Assembly: GCA_006739055.1 (NCBI GenBank)
Contig: AP019702.1
Span: 5,233,388 to 5,297,387, forward strand
DNA length: 64,000 bases
From: Allostella vacuolata
GTDB lineage: Bacteria; Pseudomonadota; Alphaproteobacteria; ATCC43930; Allostellaceae
Direction: 5' to 3'
The notes under the pieces: generated by a model
The model's input: the letters and a program-made list of their open reading frames with translations, nothing else
The model's database searches: none
Told to the model about the DNA's origin: nothing
In this document: positions 8,916 to 17,088 of the stretch, piece after piece
Layout: each line of letters starts with the position of its first letter
Position numbering within the stretch: position 1 is the stretch's first letter
Translations under genes and position numbers: made by a program

Positions 8916-10471
8916 GCCATCTCTCCCGTCTCGGCGTAGGCGCGTTCCTCCAGCCCCTTGGGGGTGGAGCGATAGTGGGTCAGCGTGCGCTCGGCATAGC
9001 GCATCCGCCAGTTCAGCATCTTCTGGGCGTAGTCGCGGACCAGCGTCGCGTAGGCCGGGTCGTCGGCCCGGTTCTCGAACTGCCCCGGATCGCGCTTCAG
9101 GTCGAAGAGCAGCGGCGGCAGGGCCGCGAAGTGGACATACTTGAAGTCATGGTCCTGGACGACCGCGAGCGAGCACTCGTCCATGTGCAGGCCGAGCGCG
9201 GTCTCCGGCTGCGAGTAGAAGATGTCGCGGAAATCGAACTCGTAGTGCACCTCGGTCCGCCAGTCGGCGGGCCGGCCGCTGCGGGCGAAGGGCAGCAGGC
9301 TGCGCCCGTCGCACTGCCGCGGGCGCGGGGCGCCGAGCCATTCCATGATCGTGGGGAAGGTGTCGATCGTCTCGCTGAAGTCGTCGACGATCGTGCCGCG
9401 CGTCGCGTCCGCCTCGGGAGAGGGGTCGCGCAGGATCATCGGAATGCGGAAGCTCTCGTCGAAATAGCCGATCTTGCCGAGCATGTGATGGTCGCCCAGC
9501 TGCTCGCCATGATCGCAGGTGAAGATGATCAGCGTGTCGTCCCACTGCCCGGTCTCATCCAGGAAGGCGAAGACCCGGCCGAGCTGGTCATCGATCTCGC
9601 TCATCAGCCCGCGATAGGTGGCGCGCATCTGGCGCACCTCGGCATCGCCCAGATCCTTGGCAAAGCCCTTGGCGTTCTGGAAGAAGCCGCTCTTGCCGAT
9701 GTGGTTGACGTAGAAATCGAGCAGCGGGTGCTGGGCCGCTTCCGCCGCGGGCGAGGCGGCGCGCACCGGCGAGGGCATGTCGGCCGCGTCGTACATCGCA
9801 TTGTAGGGGGCGGGCGCGATGAACTGCGGATGCGGCCGGTAGTAGCCGAGATGGAGGAACCAGTTCCCGTCGCGGCGCCCCTTCAGGTAGGTCAGCCCGC
9901 GGTCGGTGAAATAGGCGGTGTCGCTGAGCTCGGCCGGGATGCGCGACGGGCGCGCCGTCGGGCCGGGCACGGCATCGTCGCCCTGCGGCATCCAGATGTC
10001 GGCGCGGTTCGGCGGCAACTCGAAACCGTGGGCCGCGACCCAGCCGAAATACCCGTCCATCGCCGGCTCGAACGGCCCGACCGAGCGGAACCCGTCCATC
10101 AGGTCGCCCAGGATCTTGAAGCGCGGGTCGTCGGCGCTGGTGGTGCGCGGGTCGGGGGTGGTGGTGGTGTAGCCGACCAGCGCCGGATCGTAGCCGGCGC
10201 GGCGCAGCGCCCGGCCCAGCGTGTCGTGGCGGTGATCCAGCGGGATGGTGTTCTGCACCGCCCGGTGGTTCATCTGATAGAGGCCGGTCAGCAGCGAGGC
10301 ACGGGCCGGGCCGCAGGGGGCGGTCTGGGTGAAGTGGTTGCGGAAGGTCACGCCCTCGCGGCACAGCCGGTCGAGGTTGGGCGTGTGGAGGTTCTCCATC
10401 CCCAGACATGCGAGATGATCGCCGCGCCACTGATCGACGACGATCAGCAGCACGTTCTTCGGTCGGCCCAT
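8912..10471 (-). CDS. Phosphonate monoester hydrolase-type sulfatase-superfamily enzyme
   Basis: Alkaline phosphatase/sulfatase-superfamily hydrolase, 519 aa. It matches the Rhizobium phosphonate monoester hydrolase (PMH), recalled from memory, along its whole length. PMH cleaves phosphonate monoesters and phosphodiesters with a formylglycine made from cysteine. Visible: metal Asp13 in VVDQW, the CxPxR maturation motif with Cys53 (APCGPARAS), the PMH-specific YTTTTPDPRTT segment carrying the Tyr/Thr pair, LGYYRPHP, and CDHGEQLGDHHMLGK with metal Asp-His and a Lys 13 residues on, the PMH spacing. No signal peptide is present, so it is cytoplasmic. It is the first gene after the Pho box. An arylsulfatase is the less likely alternative. 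Confidence 0.9.
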   Translation of the reverse strand: MGRPKNVLLIVVDQWRGDHLACLGMENLHTPNLDRLCREGVTFRNHFTQTAPCGPARASLLTGLYQMNHRAVQNTIPLDHRHDTLGRALRRAGYDPALVGYTTTTPDPRTTSADDPRFKILGDLMDGFRSVGPFEPAMDGYFGWVAAHGFELPPNRADIWMPQGDDAVPGPTARPSRIPAELSDTAYFTDRGLTYLKGRRDGNWFLHLGYYRPHPQFIAPAPYNAMYDAADMPSPVRAASPAAEAAQHPLLDFYVNHIGKSGFFQNAKGFAKDLGDAEVRQMRATYRGLMSEIDDQLGRVFAFLDETGQWDDTLIIFTCDHGEQLGDHHMLGKIGYFDESFRIPMILRDPSPEADATRGTIVDDFSETIDTFPTIMEWLGAPRPRQCDGRSLLPFARSGRPADWRTEVHYEFDFRDIFYSQPETALGLHMDECSLAVVQDHDFKYVHFAALPPLLFDLKRDPGQFENRADDPAYATLVRDYAQKMLNWRMRYAERTLTHYRSTPKGLEERAYAETGEMA

Positions 10472-10532
10472 GGGTACGTCGCCTCTTCCCAGCTACGGCG
10501 GTAGCCCGCCTCTTATCAGGGGGAGCCTACAG

Positions 10533-10554
10533 ATTCTTGACGGATTTATGACAG
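10533..10554 (-). promoter_or_regulatory. Pho box upstream of the phosphodiester operon
   Basis: On the minus strand the site reads CTGTCATAAAT followed by CCGTCAAGAAT, two 11-base direct repeats. The first 17 bases, CTGTCATAAATCCGTCA, match the classical PhoB consensus at all but one position. A further CTGT-starting 11-mer follows. The site ends 61 bases before the hydrolase ATG and sits in a locally AT-rich patch. A weak -10 candidate, GATAAG, lies at 10512-10517. Regulation by PhoB is inferred from sequence match and gene content. Confidence 0.75.
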
Positions 10555-10560
10555 TGAAAT

Positions 10561-10630
10561 TTCGTTCGGGCGCCTGCATCTTTTTTCAACAGACCCGAGA
10601 CACAATCGTCTCGGGTCCGTCCCGAACGAA
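10561..10630. repeat. Nested pair of perfect 10-bp inverted repeats
   Basis: Outer arms are TTCGTTCGGG (10561-10570) and CCCGAACGAA (10621-10630). Inner arms are GACCCGAGAC (10592-10601) and GTCTCGGGTC (10608-10617) around a 6-base loop. Both pairs are perfect. The element lies 28-97 bases after the DUF1445 stop codon and directly upstream of the Pho box, so it probably insulates the two operons. The inner hairpin lacks a following U tract on either strand, so ordinary rho-independent termination is uncertain. Confidence 0.6.
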
Positions 10631-10657
10631 CCAGCCATTTGCGCGTGCAATCGCCGC

Positions 10658-11485
10658 CTACGGGGCGCAGACCCGGTCGGATTCCAGGTCCGAGATCAGC
10701 CCCTTGGACGGCGCGGAGGTGATCATCAGCTCGATCCCCGACACCTCCGCCACGGCCTGCGGGGTCATGCTGCATGCCCAGAAAACAGGCACCACATCCT
10801 TGGGAATCTCCGGCACCGGGTCGCCCATCATCGGATGCTCCAGGTCGCAGCCGAGCGCCGCCGGATCGCCGATGTGGATCGGCGCGCCGTGGTTGAAGGG
10901 GAAGCGGCCGGTGAGCTGGGTCGCGATCAAGGCCTCCCTGGGCGTCAGCCAGCGCATGGTGACGACCAGCGGCCCGTGGAACGGCCCCGCCGCCTCGGTC
11001 TCGACCTTGGTGCGCAGCACCCAGCGGTTGCGCTCGGTCTGCACCCCGGCGCGACGCAGCGCCAGGTCGCAGGAGGTGTTGGAGCCGATGCAGAAAGCCA
11101 CGGAATCGTCGCGCCACAGGTCGACGATGTCGGTCCGGTAGCCCTCCAGCACGCCGTGGCGATAGACCGAATAGCCGGGGCTGTCGGTGCGCAGGTCGGC
11201 CCCGGGCGCGATCCGCCGCGGCTCGGGGTCGCCCGGGTCGGTCACGTCCAGCACCGGGCAGGGCCGCTGGTTGCGCTGGCAGAACAGCAGGAAGTCGAAC
11301 GCCAGCGCCTTGGGCAGGACGACCAGCGCGCACTGCACATGGCCGAGTGCGACGTTGCGGGTGGTGCGCAGCGTGAAGCGGCCCTCGCGCATCACCTGGC
11401 GCACCTCGCGCGGGGTCATCCGGCCATATTCCTCCAGCGTCGGCTCCCGCGGCTGGACCCGGTCCTCGACCATGCTCGTGGACAT
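10658..11485 (-). CDS. DUF1445 putative hydro-lyase (D-glutamate cyclase family)
   Basis: A 275-aa cytoplasmic protein of the DUF1445 family, annotated as putative hydro-lyase. Relatives include mammalian D-glutamate cyclase and Bacillus YcsI from the 5-oxoprolinase locus. Recognised from the N-terminal TPREVRQVMREGRF segment, the VAFCIGSNTSC motif and the C-terminal AEVSGIELMITSAPSKG and LESDRVCAP ending. It starts 28 bases after the TctC-like gene and appears to be the last gene of the TctBAC operon, suggesting that it acts on the carboxylate imported by that carrier. The actual reaction is not visible from sequence. Confidence 0.88.
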   Translation of the reverse strand: MSTSMVEDRVQPREPTLEEYGRMTPREVRQVMREGRFTLRTTRNVALGHVQCALVVLPKALAFDFLLFCQRNQRPCPVLDVTDPGDPEPRRIAPGADLRTDSPGYSVYRHGVLEGYRTDIVDLWRDDSVAFCIGSNTSCDLALRRAGVQTERNRWVLRTKVETEAAGPFHGPLVVTMRWLTPREALIATQLTGRFPFNHGAPIHIGDPAALGCDLEHPMMGDPVPEIPKDVVPVFWACSMTPQAVAEVSGIELMITSAPSKGLISDLESDRVCAP

Positions 11486-11513
11486 GACGGCGTTTCCTTC
11501 CGTTCCGGCGCGG

Positions 11514-12497
11514 TCAGTTGTCGATCTTCAGGCCCTGGGCGCGGATGATGCCGCCCCAGGTGTCGTACTCGGCCTTGACGAAGGCGGCGAGCTCGGCCGG
11601 GCTGGAGCCGACGCTCTCGGTGCTGAGGTCGGCCAGCCGGCGCTGGGTGTCCTCGTTCTTCAGCGCCACCAGCGCGCTGGCATGCAGCCGGTCGATGATC
11701 GGCTTCGGCGTTGCCGCCGGCACGAAGAAGGCCGTCCAGGAGGACACGGTCACCGCGAAGCCCTGCTCGGCCATGGTCGGCACGTCGGGCAGCTTCGACG
11801 AGCGCTTGTCGGCCGCCACCCCCAGCACCTTGAGCTTGCCGGCCTGGGCCGGCGACAGCACCGTCTGGATGTTCTCGAACATGACCGGCGGCTCGCCCGC
11901 CAGGACGGCGTTGCGCGCCGGGCCGGAGCCGTTGAAGGGGACATGGACCATGTCGAGCCCGGCCAGGGTGCGGAAGCGCTCCATGCCGAGATGGCCGCCG
12001 GTGCCGTTGCCGGGCGAGGCGTAGTTGAACTTGCCCGGGTTCGCCTTGACCAGCGCCGCCAGTTCCCGGGCGTCGGCCGCCTTCAGGCTTGGGTGCGCGA
12101 TCAGCACCCCGGCCGAGGTGGTCATCAGGGAGACCGGCGCGAACGCGGTCAGCGTGTCGTAGGAGAGGTTCTTGTAGAGGTTGGGGGCCAGCGCGTGGGT
12201 CGAGACGTTGCTGATGAAGAGGGTGTAGCCGTCGGGCGCAGAGCGCGCGACGAAGGCCGCGGCCGAGGTGCCGCCGGCAGTGCCCCGGTTGTCGACGACG
12301 ACGCGCTGGCCGAGGTCGGCGCTCATGCGCTCGGCGAAGATCCGGGCCAGCACGTCGGTGGTGCCGCCGGCCGGGAAGGGCACGATCAGGGTGATCGGCT
12401 TGGTCGGGTAGGCCTGGGCGTGGACCGGCGAAGCCGACAGGCCGGCGAGCGCCAGGAGGGCTGCGGCGGCACGGCAGAGTTGAGAAACCAGCGGCAT
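11514..12497 (-). CDS. Tripartite tricarboxylate transporter substrate-binding protein (TctC/Bug)
   Basis: Periplasmic binding protein of the Bug/TctC family, 327 aa. A Sec signal (LCRAAAALLALAGLSASPVHAQA) is followed by the family opener YPTKPITLIVPFPAGGTTD. Further marks are VVVDNRGTAGGTSAA, APDGYTLFI, and LPDVPTMAEQGF near residue 250. Bug proteins bind carboxylates and sometimes acidic amino acids; the ligand here is unknown. It is encoded 33 bases after the TctA-like gene and completes a three-part secondary carrier. Confidence 0.93.
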   Translation of the reverse strand: MPLVSQLCRAAAALLALAGLSASPVHAQAYPTKPITLIVPFPAGGTTDVLARIFAERMSADLGQRVVVDNRGTAGGTSAAAFVARSAPDGYTLFISNVSTHALAPNLYKNLSYDTLTAFAPVSLMTTSAGVLIAHPSLKAADARELAALVKANPGKFNYASPGNGTGGHLGMERFRTLAGLDMVHVPFNGSGPARNAVLAGEPPVMFENIQTVLSPAQAGKLKVLGVAADKRSSKLPDVPTMAEQGFAVTVSSWTAFFVPAATPKPIIDRLHASALVALKNEDTQRRLADLSTESVGSSPAELAAFVKAEYDTWGGIIRAQGLKIDN

Positions 12498-12530
12498 GGT
12501 CGAGTCCTCCTCCAGTCGGGTCAGCGGAAA

Positions 12531-14045
12531 TCAGTCCTCCCGGAACGCGGTCTGGCGCAGGCCGCGGACCGCCGGCAGGATGGTGACGACGAGCAGCAGC
12601 GCGGCGACCGCCAGGATGGCGGCGCTGAGCGGCCGGGTGACGAAGACCGTGGGATCGCCGCGCCCGATCAGCAGCGCCCGGCGCAGGCTCTCCTCCATCA
12701 TCGGGCCGAGCACGAAGGCGAGCAGCAGGGGGGCCGGCTCGCAGCGCAGCTTCAGCAGGACGTAGCCCATCAGCCCGAAGACCATCGTCAGGACGACGTC
12801 GAAGACGCTGTGGGCATAGCTGTAGGCGCCGATGGCGCAGAACAGCAGCACGGCCGGGAACAGGATGCGGTAGGGCACCCGCGTCAGCCGCGCCCAGACG
12901 CCGACCAGCGGCAGGTTGATGACCACCAGGATGAGGTTGGCCACCCACATGCTGGCGATGATCCCCCAGAACAGCTCCGGTTGCTGGTCGATCACGGTGG
13001 GACCGGGGGTGATGCCGTGGATCATCATCGCCCCCACCATCAGCGCCATCACGCCGTTCGACGGGATACCCAGCGTCAGCAGCGGGATGAACGAGGTCTG
13101 GGCGGCCGCGTTGTTGGCCGATTCGGGCGCGGCCACCCCTTCGATGGCGCCCTGCCCGAAGCGGCTGGGGTCGCGCGCCAGGCGCTTCTCCAGCGTATAG
13201 GCGGCGAACGAGCCGAGGATGGCGCCGCCGCCGGGCAGGATGCCGAGCAGCGATCCCACCCCGGTGCCGCGCAGCACCGCCGGCCAGGCCTGGCGGAAAT
13301 CCTGCCGGGTCGGCCACAGCCGGGTGATGGCGGCGGCGGGCGCGGCACCGCCCTGCATCCGTTCCAGGTGGACCGCGATCTCGGCGATGCCGAACACGCC
13401 CATGGCCAGCGGGATGAAGCCGATGCCGTCCGCCAGCCCCTCCAGCCCGAAGGTCAGGCGGTGGGCGCCGCTGTTCACATCGGTGCCGACGAAGCCCAGC
13501 ATCAGGCCGAGCAGGATCATCAAGAGCGCCTTCAGCACCGACCCCTGGGCCAGCACGATGGCGGCGACCAGCCCCAGCGCCATCAGCGCGAAATACTCGG
13601 CCGCGCCGAACAGCTGCACCAGGTCGGTGAGCGGCGGGGCGAACAGCGCCACCAGCAGGGTGGCGACGCAGCCGGCGAAGAAGGAGCCGAGCGCGGCCGT
13701 CGCCAGCGCCGCGCCGGATCGCCCCTGGCGGGTCATCGCGTGGCCGTCGAGGCAGGTGATGACCGAGGAGGATTCGCCCGGGATGTTCACCAGGATCGAG
13801 GTGATCGAGCCGCCATACTGGGCACCGTAATAGATGCCGGCCAGCATGATCAGCCCGCCGATCGGCGACAGGTGGAAGGTGACCGGCAGCAGCATCGCGA
13901 TCGTGGTGGCCGGGCCCAGGCCCGGCAGGACGCCGATCAGGGTGCCGAGCAGCGCGCCCAGGAAACAGTAGAGGACATTGCCGGGCGTGAGCGCGACCGA
14001 GAGGCCGAGCCCGAGATGGCCCGCGATCTCCTCTAGGCCGGCCAT
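12531..14045 (-). CDS. Tripartite tricarboxylate transporter large permease (TctA)
   Basis: Large multi-pass membrane component of a TTT-family carrier, 504 aa. I chose the ATG at 14045 (MAGLEEIAGHLGLGLSVALTP), which gives the usual N-terminus. The family motif GTLIGVLPGLGPATTIAMLLP follows, and a second repeat carries GSLLGILPGGGAILGSF, the inverted duplicate seen in TctA proteins. The start overlaps the TctB-like gene by 13 bases. It moves the substrate handed over by the TctC protein, driven by an ion gradient in known members. Confidence 0.94.
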   Translation of the reverse strand: MAGLEEIAGHLGLGLSVALTPGNVLYCFLGALLGTLIGVLPGLGPATTIAMLLPVTFHLSPIGGLIMLAGIYYGAQYGGSITSILVNIPGESSSVITCLDGHAMTRQGRSGAALATAALGSFFAGCVATLLVALFAPPLTDLVQLFGAAEYFALMALGLVAAIVLAQGSVLKALLMILLGLMLGFVGTDVNSGAHRLTFGLEGLADGIGFIPLAMGVFGIAEIAVHLERMQGGAAPAAAITRLWPTRQDFRQAWPAVLRGTGVGSLLGILPGGGAILGSFAAYTLEKRLARDPSRFGQGAIEGVAAPESANNAAAQTSFIPLLTLGIPSNGVMALMVGAMMIHGITPGPTVIDQQPELFWGIIASMWVANLILVVINLPLVGVWARLTRVPYRILFPAVLLFCAIGAYSYAHSVFDVVLTMVFGLMGYVLLKLRCEPAPLLLAFVLGPMMEESLRRALLIGRGDPTVFVTRPLSAAILAVAALLLVVTILPAVRGLRQTAFRED

Positions 14046-14479
14046 AGGGCGATCGGCAGCTGCAGCAGGTGGACGAAGACCAGCGCGCTGAAGGCCGCAC
14101 CGGCCAGCATCAGGACCAGCGTCTCGCCCGGACGCAGCGGCCGGTCGGCGAACCGGGCGGCCGCGATCAGCGCCATGGTCGCGCCGACCAGGCCGATCGG
14201 GTCGATCAGCAGCGCGAAGGCGCCGAGCGCCGCCAGGATCGCCGCGATCGGACCGAGCCTCCAGTCCACCCGATCCTCGTCCGTGGGGCGGGCCAGTGCG
14301 GCGCGCAGGCCCAGCACCGCCGCCAGCGCCAGGACAAGGATGCCGACCGTCGTCGGCAGGTATCCCGGCCCCATGCGCATCAGCGTCCCCGGCTCCAGCC
14401 CGCGGGACCCTGCGACGACGATCCCGCCGATCGTCGCGAAGAGGCCGGCGGCCAGGATGTCGGGACGGGTGGACTGCAT
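14033..14479 (-). CDS. Tripartite tricarboxylate transporter small subunit (TctB)
   Basis: Small membrane subunit of the TTT carrier, 148 aa with four predicted helices and a polar central loop (RPTDEDRVDW). The ATG at 14479 gives MQSTRPDILAAGLFATIGG, the typical TctB N-terminus; an upstream in-frame ATG at 14551 would add 24 residues unlike the family and would include the operator. It is the first gene of tctBA-tctC-DUF1445. A GTATAC operator lies 25 bases upstream of the start and a second about 125 bases upstream. Confidence 0.88.
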   Translation of the reverse strand: MQSTRPDILAAGLFATIGGIVVAGSRGLEPGTLMRMGPGYLPTTVGILVLALAAVLGLRAALARPTDEDRVDWRLGPIAAILAALGAFALLIDPIGLVGATMALIAAARFADRPLRPGETLVLMLAGAAFSALVFVHLLQLPIALWPA

Positions 14480-14500
14480 GCACCTGCCTTTCGCCCAGGG

Positions 14501-14510
14501 ATCGTATACC
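14501..14510. promoter_or_regulatory. Candidate GntR operator in the tctB promoter
   Basis: The sequence ATCGTATACC contains palindromic GTATAC at 14504-14509, matching the general GntR-family pattern (y-GT-m-k-AC-r). On the tctB strand it overlaps TATACG, a possible -10 element, so a bound repressor would block transcription of tctBA-tctC. It shares its core with the sites at 14601, 19763 and 24324 but is the weakest in the flanks. Confidence 0.5.
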
Positions 14511-14584
14511 AACGCCGCCTGCCCGCCAGCGGAATCGCAAGAAACGTGCAATATTTTGGGAGCTTCTGGAGCTATGGCCCGCCG

Positions 14585-16240
14585 CTAGGATTCTCGGGGG
14601 ATTGTATACAGCGCATCGTTCGCCAGCTGCCCCGCGCTCCAGGCCCGGCCCGGAACCGCATCCAGCAGCTCGCGCGTGTAGGCGTGCTGCGGCGCGCCGA
14701 AGATTTCCGCCGTCGGTCCGGTCTCGACGATCTCGCCCCGGCGCATCACGGCGATGCGGTCGCAGACCTGAGCCGCGACCCGCAGGTCGTGGGTGATGAA
14801 CAGCATCGCCAGGTCGAAGCGCCGCCGCACGTCGTTCAGCAGTTCCAGCACCTGCGCCTGGACGGAGACGTCGAGCGCGGACACCGGCTCGTCGGCGATC
14901 AGCAGCTTCGGCTCCACCGCCAGCGCGCGGGCGATGCCGATGCGCTGCCGCTGCCCGCCCGAGAACTCATGCGGATAGCGGTCGACGCCCGCCGGGTCGA
15001 GCCCGACCAGCCCCATCAGCTCCCGCGCCCGGGCAAACGCCTCCGCCCGCGGCCGCCCCTGGGCGAGCAGCCCGTCGGCGACGATGGCGCCGACCCGGCG
15101 GCGCGGGTTGAGCGAGGCGTACGGGTCCTGGAAGACCATCTGCACGTCGCGCCGCAGGGCCCGCAGCCGGCCGGGCGCCGCCGCCAGCAGGTCGGTGCCC
15201 TGGAAGGACACGCTGCCGCCGTCGGCCGGCAGCAGGCGGATCAGCAAGCGGCCCAGCGTCGACTTGCCGGAGCCGGATTCGCCGACGACGCCCAGCGTCT
15301 CGCCCTGGCGGATCGTCAGGTCGACGGACTTCACCGCCTCGACCACGCGGCGGCGCACGAAGATGCCGCCGGCCGAGCGATAAGTCTTGGTGAGGCCCCG
15401 GGCGACCAGGGCCGGCAGGCCCGCGGCGGCGGCCGACGGTGCCCGCGGCTCCAGCCGCGGCACCGCGGCGATCAGGGAGCGGGTGTAGGCATGCACCGGC
15501 CGGTTCAGCACCTGGTCGACCGGGCCGACCTCGACGATGCGGCCGTGCTGCATGACGGCGACGCGGTCGGCGATCTCGGCGACCACGCCGAAGTCGTGGG
15601 TGATGAAGAGGACCCCCATGCCGCGGGCGGACTGGATCGCCTTCACCAGGGCCAGGATCTGCTTCTGGGTGGTCACGTCGAGCGCCGTCGTCGGCTCGTC
15701 GGCGATCAGCAGCGAGGGCCCGAGCGCCAGCGCCATCGCGATCATCACCCGCTGCCGCTGGCCGCCCGACAGGCGGAACGGGAAGGCGAGCCGCAGCTGG
15801 TCCGGATCCGGCAGGTTGACCTGCGCCATCAGCTCGACGACGCGCGCCCGGCGGCCGGCCTCGTCCAGGCCGGTGTGGACGCGCAGCACCTCGTCGATCT
15901 GGTCGCCCACCCGCATCAGCGGGTTGAGGGCCGTCATCGGCTCCTGGAAGATCATGCCGACGTCGCGGCCGCGGCGGCGGCGCATCTCGTCCTCCGGCAG
16001 GCGCAGCAGGTCGACGCCGCCCAGCGCGATCGACCCGCCCGTCGCCCGCACGCCGCGCGGCAGCAGGCCCATGATGGCGGCCGCGGTCAGCGACTTGCCG
16101 GAGCCGGATTCGCCGACGATGCACAGGATCTCGCCCGCATGCACCTCGAAGCCGATGCCGTCGACGGCATCGACCCGGTCGCCGCCCGCGGGCAGGGCGA
16201 CCCGCAGGTCGCGAACAGCGAGCAGCGGAGGCGTTTCCAT
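14585..16240 (-). CDS. Fused double ATPase of a peptide-type ABC transporter (DppD-DppF)
   Basis: A 551-aa protein with two complete ATPase domains, equivalent to DppD and DppF joined. The first half has Walker [10 protein letters not shown] (43-51), LSGGQRQRV and [12 protein letters not shown]. The second has [21 protein letters not shown] and LLIADEPVSALD. Unlike the separate ATPases at 3625-5624 it lacks long cysteine-containing extensions. Its ATG overlaps the upstream permease stop by one base (TGATG). The last codons, encoding LYTIPRES, contain a perfect ATTGTATACA operator. It powers the permeases at 16240-18066. Confidence 0.95.
   Translation of the reverse strand: METPPLLAVRDLRVALPAGGDRVDAVDGIGFEVHAGEILCIVGESGSGKSLTAAAIMGLLPRGVRATGGSIALGGVDLLRLPEDEMRRRRGRDVGMIFQEPMTALNPLMRVGDQIDEVLRVHTGLDEAGRRARVVELMAQVNLPDPDQLRLAFPFRLSGGQRQRVMIAMALALGPSLLIADEPTTALDVTTQKQILALVKAIQSARGMGVLFITHDFGVVAEIADRVAVMQHGRIVEVGPVDQVLNRPVHAYTRSLIAAVPRLEPRAPSAAAAGLPALVARGLTKTYRSAGGIFVRRRVVEAVKSVDLTIRQGETLGVVGESGSGKSTLGRLLIRLLPADGGSVSFQGTDLLAAAPGRLRALRRDVQMVFQDPYASLNPRRRVGAIVADGLLAQGRPRAEAFARARELMGLVGLDPAGVDRYPHEFSGGQRQRIGIARALAVEPKLLIADEPVSALDVSVQAQVLELLNDVRRRFDLAMLFITHDLRVAAQVCDRIAVMRRGEIVETGPTAEIFGAPQHAYTRELLDAVPGRAWSAGQLANDALYTIPRES
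14601..14610. promoter_or_regulatory. Candidate GntR operator inside the 3' end of the ATPase gene
   Basis: ATTGTATACA is identical over 10 bases to the site in front of the GntR regulator gene (24324-24333). It lies within the final codons of the double-ATPase gene, exactly 100 bases from the GTATAC core at 14504. It may act with that site on the tctB promoter. Confidence 0.5.
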
Positions 16241-17085
16241 CACCGTCCCTCGCGCGACAGGCGCGGGTTGAGGGCGTCGCTCAGCCCCTCGCCCACCAGG
16301 TTGAGGGCGAGCACGGTCAGGACGATGGCCAAGCCGGGGAAGAAGCTGGTCCACCAGGCGAGCCGCACGACCGAGCGCGAGGCGCCGATCATGTAGCCCC
16401 AGCTCATCATGTTGGGGTCGCCCAGGCCGAGGAAGCTGAGGGAGGATTCGACCAGGATCGCGGTCGCCACCATCAGCGAGGCGGAGACGATGATGGGCGA
16501 GATGGCGTTGGGCAGGATCTCGACGAAGATGATGTGGCGGGCCGAGCGGCCGAGCACGACCGAGGCCTGCACGAACTCGCGCGTGCGCAAGGTCAGGAAC
16601 TCGCCGCGCACCAGGCGGGCGACGGCGGGCCAGCTGACGACGGCGATGGCGGTGACGATCGAGCCGATGCCGGGGGTGAAGATCGCCACCAGCACGACCG
16701 CGAAGACGAAGCTCGGGATCGTCTGGAAGAACTCCGTCAATCGCATGATCAGGTCGTCGACGCGGCCGCCGAAGTAGCCGGCGACGGCGCCGACACAGAT
16801 CCCGACCCCGACCGCGGCGAGCGTTGCGACGAAGCCAATCAGCAGCGACACCCGGGCGCCGTGGACGATGCCGGTCGCCACGTCGCGGCCCAGCGTGTCG
16901 GTGCCGAGCGGGTTCTCGGCGCCGAACGGCGACTGGAACGGCGCGCCCGCCATGTCCCACGGGTTGCCCGGATAGATGACCGGGCCGAAGGCGGCGACGA
17001 GCAGGATCGACGCCAGGACGACGAGGCCGACCACGGCGCCCTTGTTGCGGCGATAGCGCCGCCAGAAGTCGCGAAGAGCCGCCAT
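16240..17085 (-). CDS. Peptide-type ABC transporter permease (DppC-like)
   Basis: DppC/OppC-family inner-membrane permease, 281 aa. Marks: FWRRYRRNKGAVVGLVVL at the N-terminus, the periplasmic GTDTLGRDVATGIVHGARV motif, GYFGGRVDDLIMRL, and SLSFLGLGDPNMMSWGYMI towards the end. It follows the DppB-like gene by 3 bases and its stop overlaps the ATPase start. Substrate unknown; the neighbourhood (M81 peptidase, aspartate dehydrogenase-like enzyme) favours a peptide or amino-acid derivative. Confidence 0.94.
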   Translation of the reverse strand: MAALRDFWRRYRRNKGAVVGLVVLASILLVAAFGPVIYPGNPWDMAGAPFQSPFGAENPLGTDTLGRDVATGIVHGARVSLLIGFVATLAAVGVGICVGAVAGYFGGRVDDLIMRLTEFFQTIPSFVFAVVLVAIFTPGIGSIVTAIAVVSWPAVARLVRGEFLTLRTREFVQASVVLGRSARHIIFVEILPNAISPIIVSASLMVATAILVESSLSFLGLGDPNMMSWGYMIGASRSVVRLAWWTSFFPGLAIVLTVLALNLVGEGLSDALNPRLSREGR

Positions 17086-17088
17086 CGC

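Noticed and set aside
10537-10542. TTGACG as a + strand -35 element
   Set aside because: It is the reverse complement of the second Pho-box half-site, and no + strand gene begins nearby.
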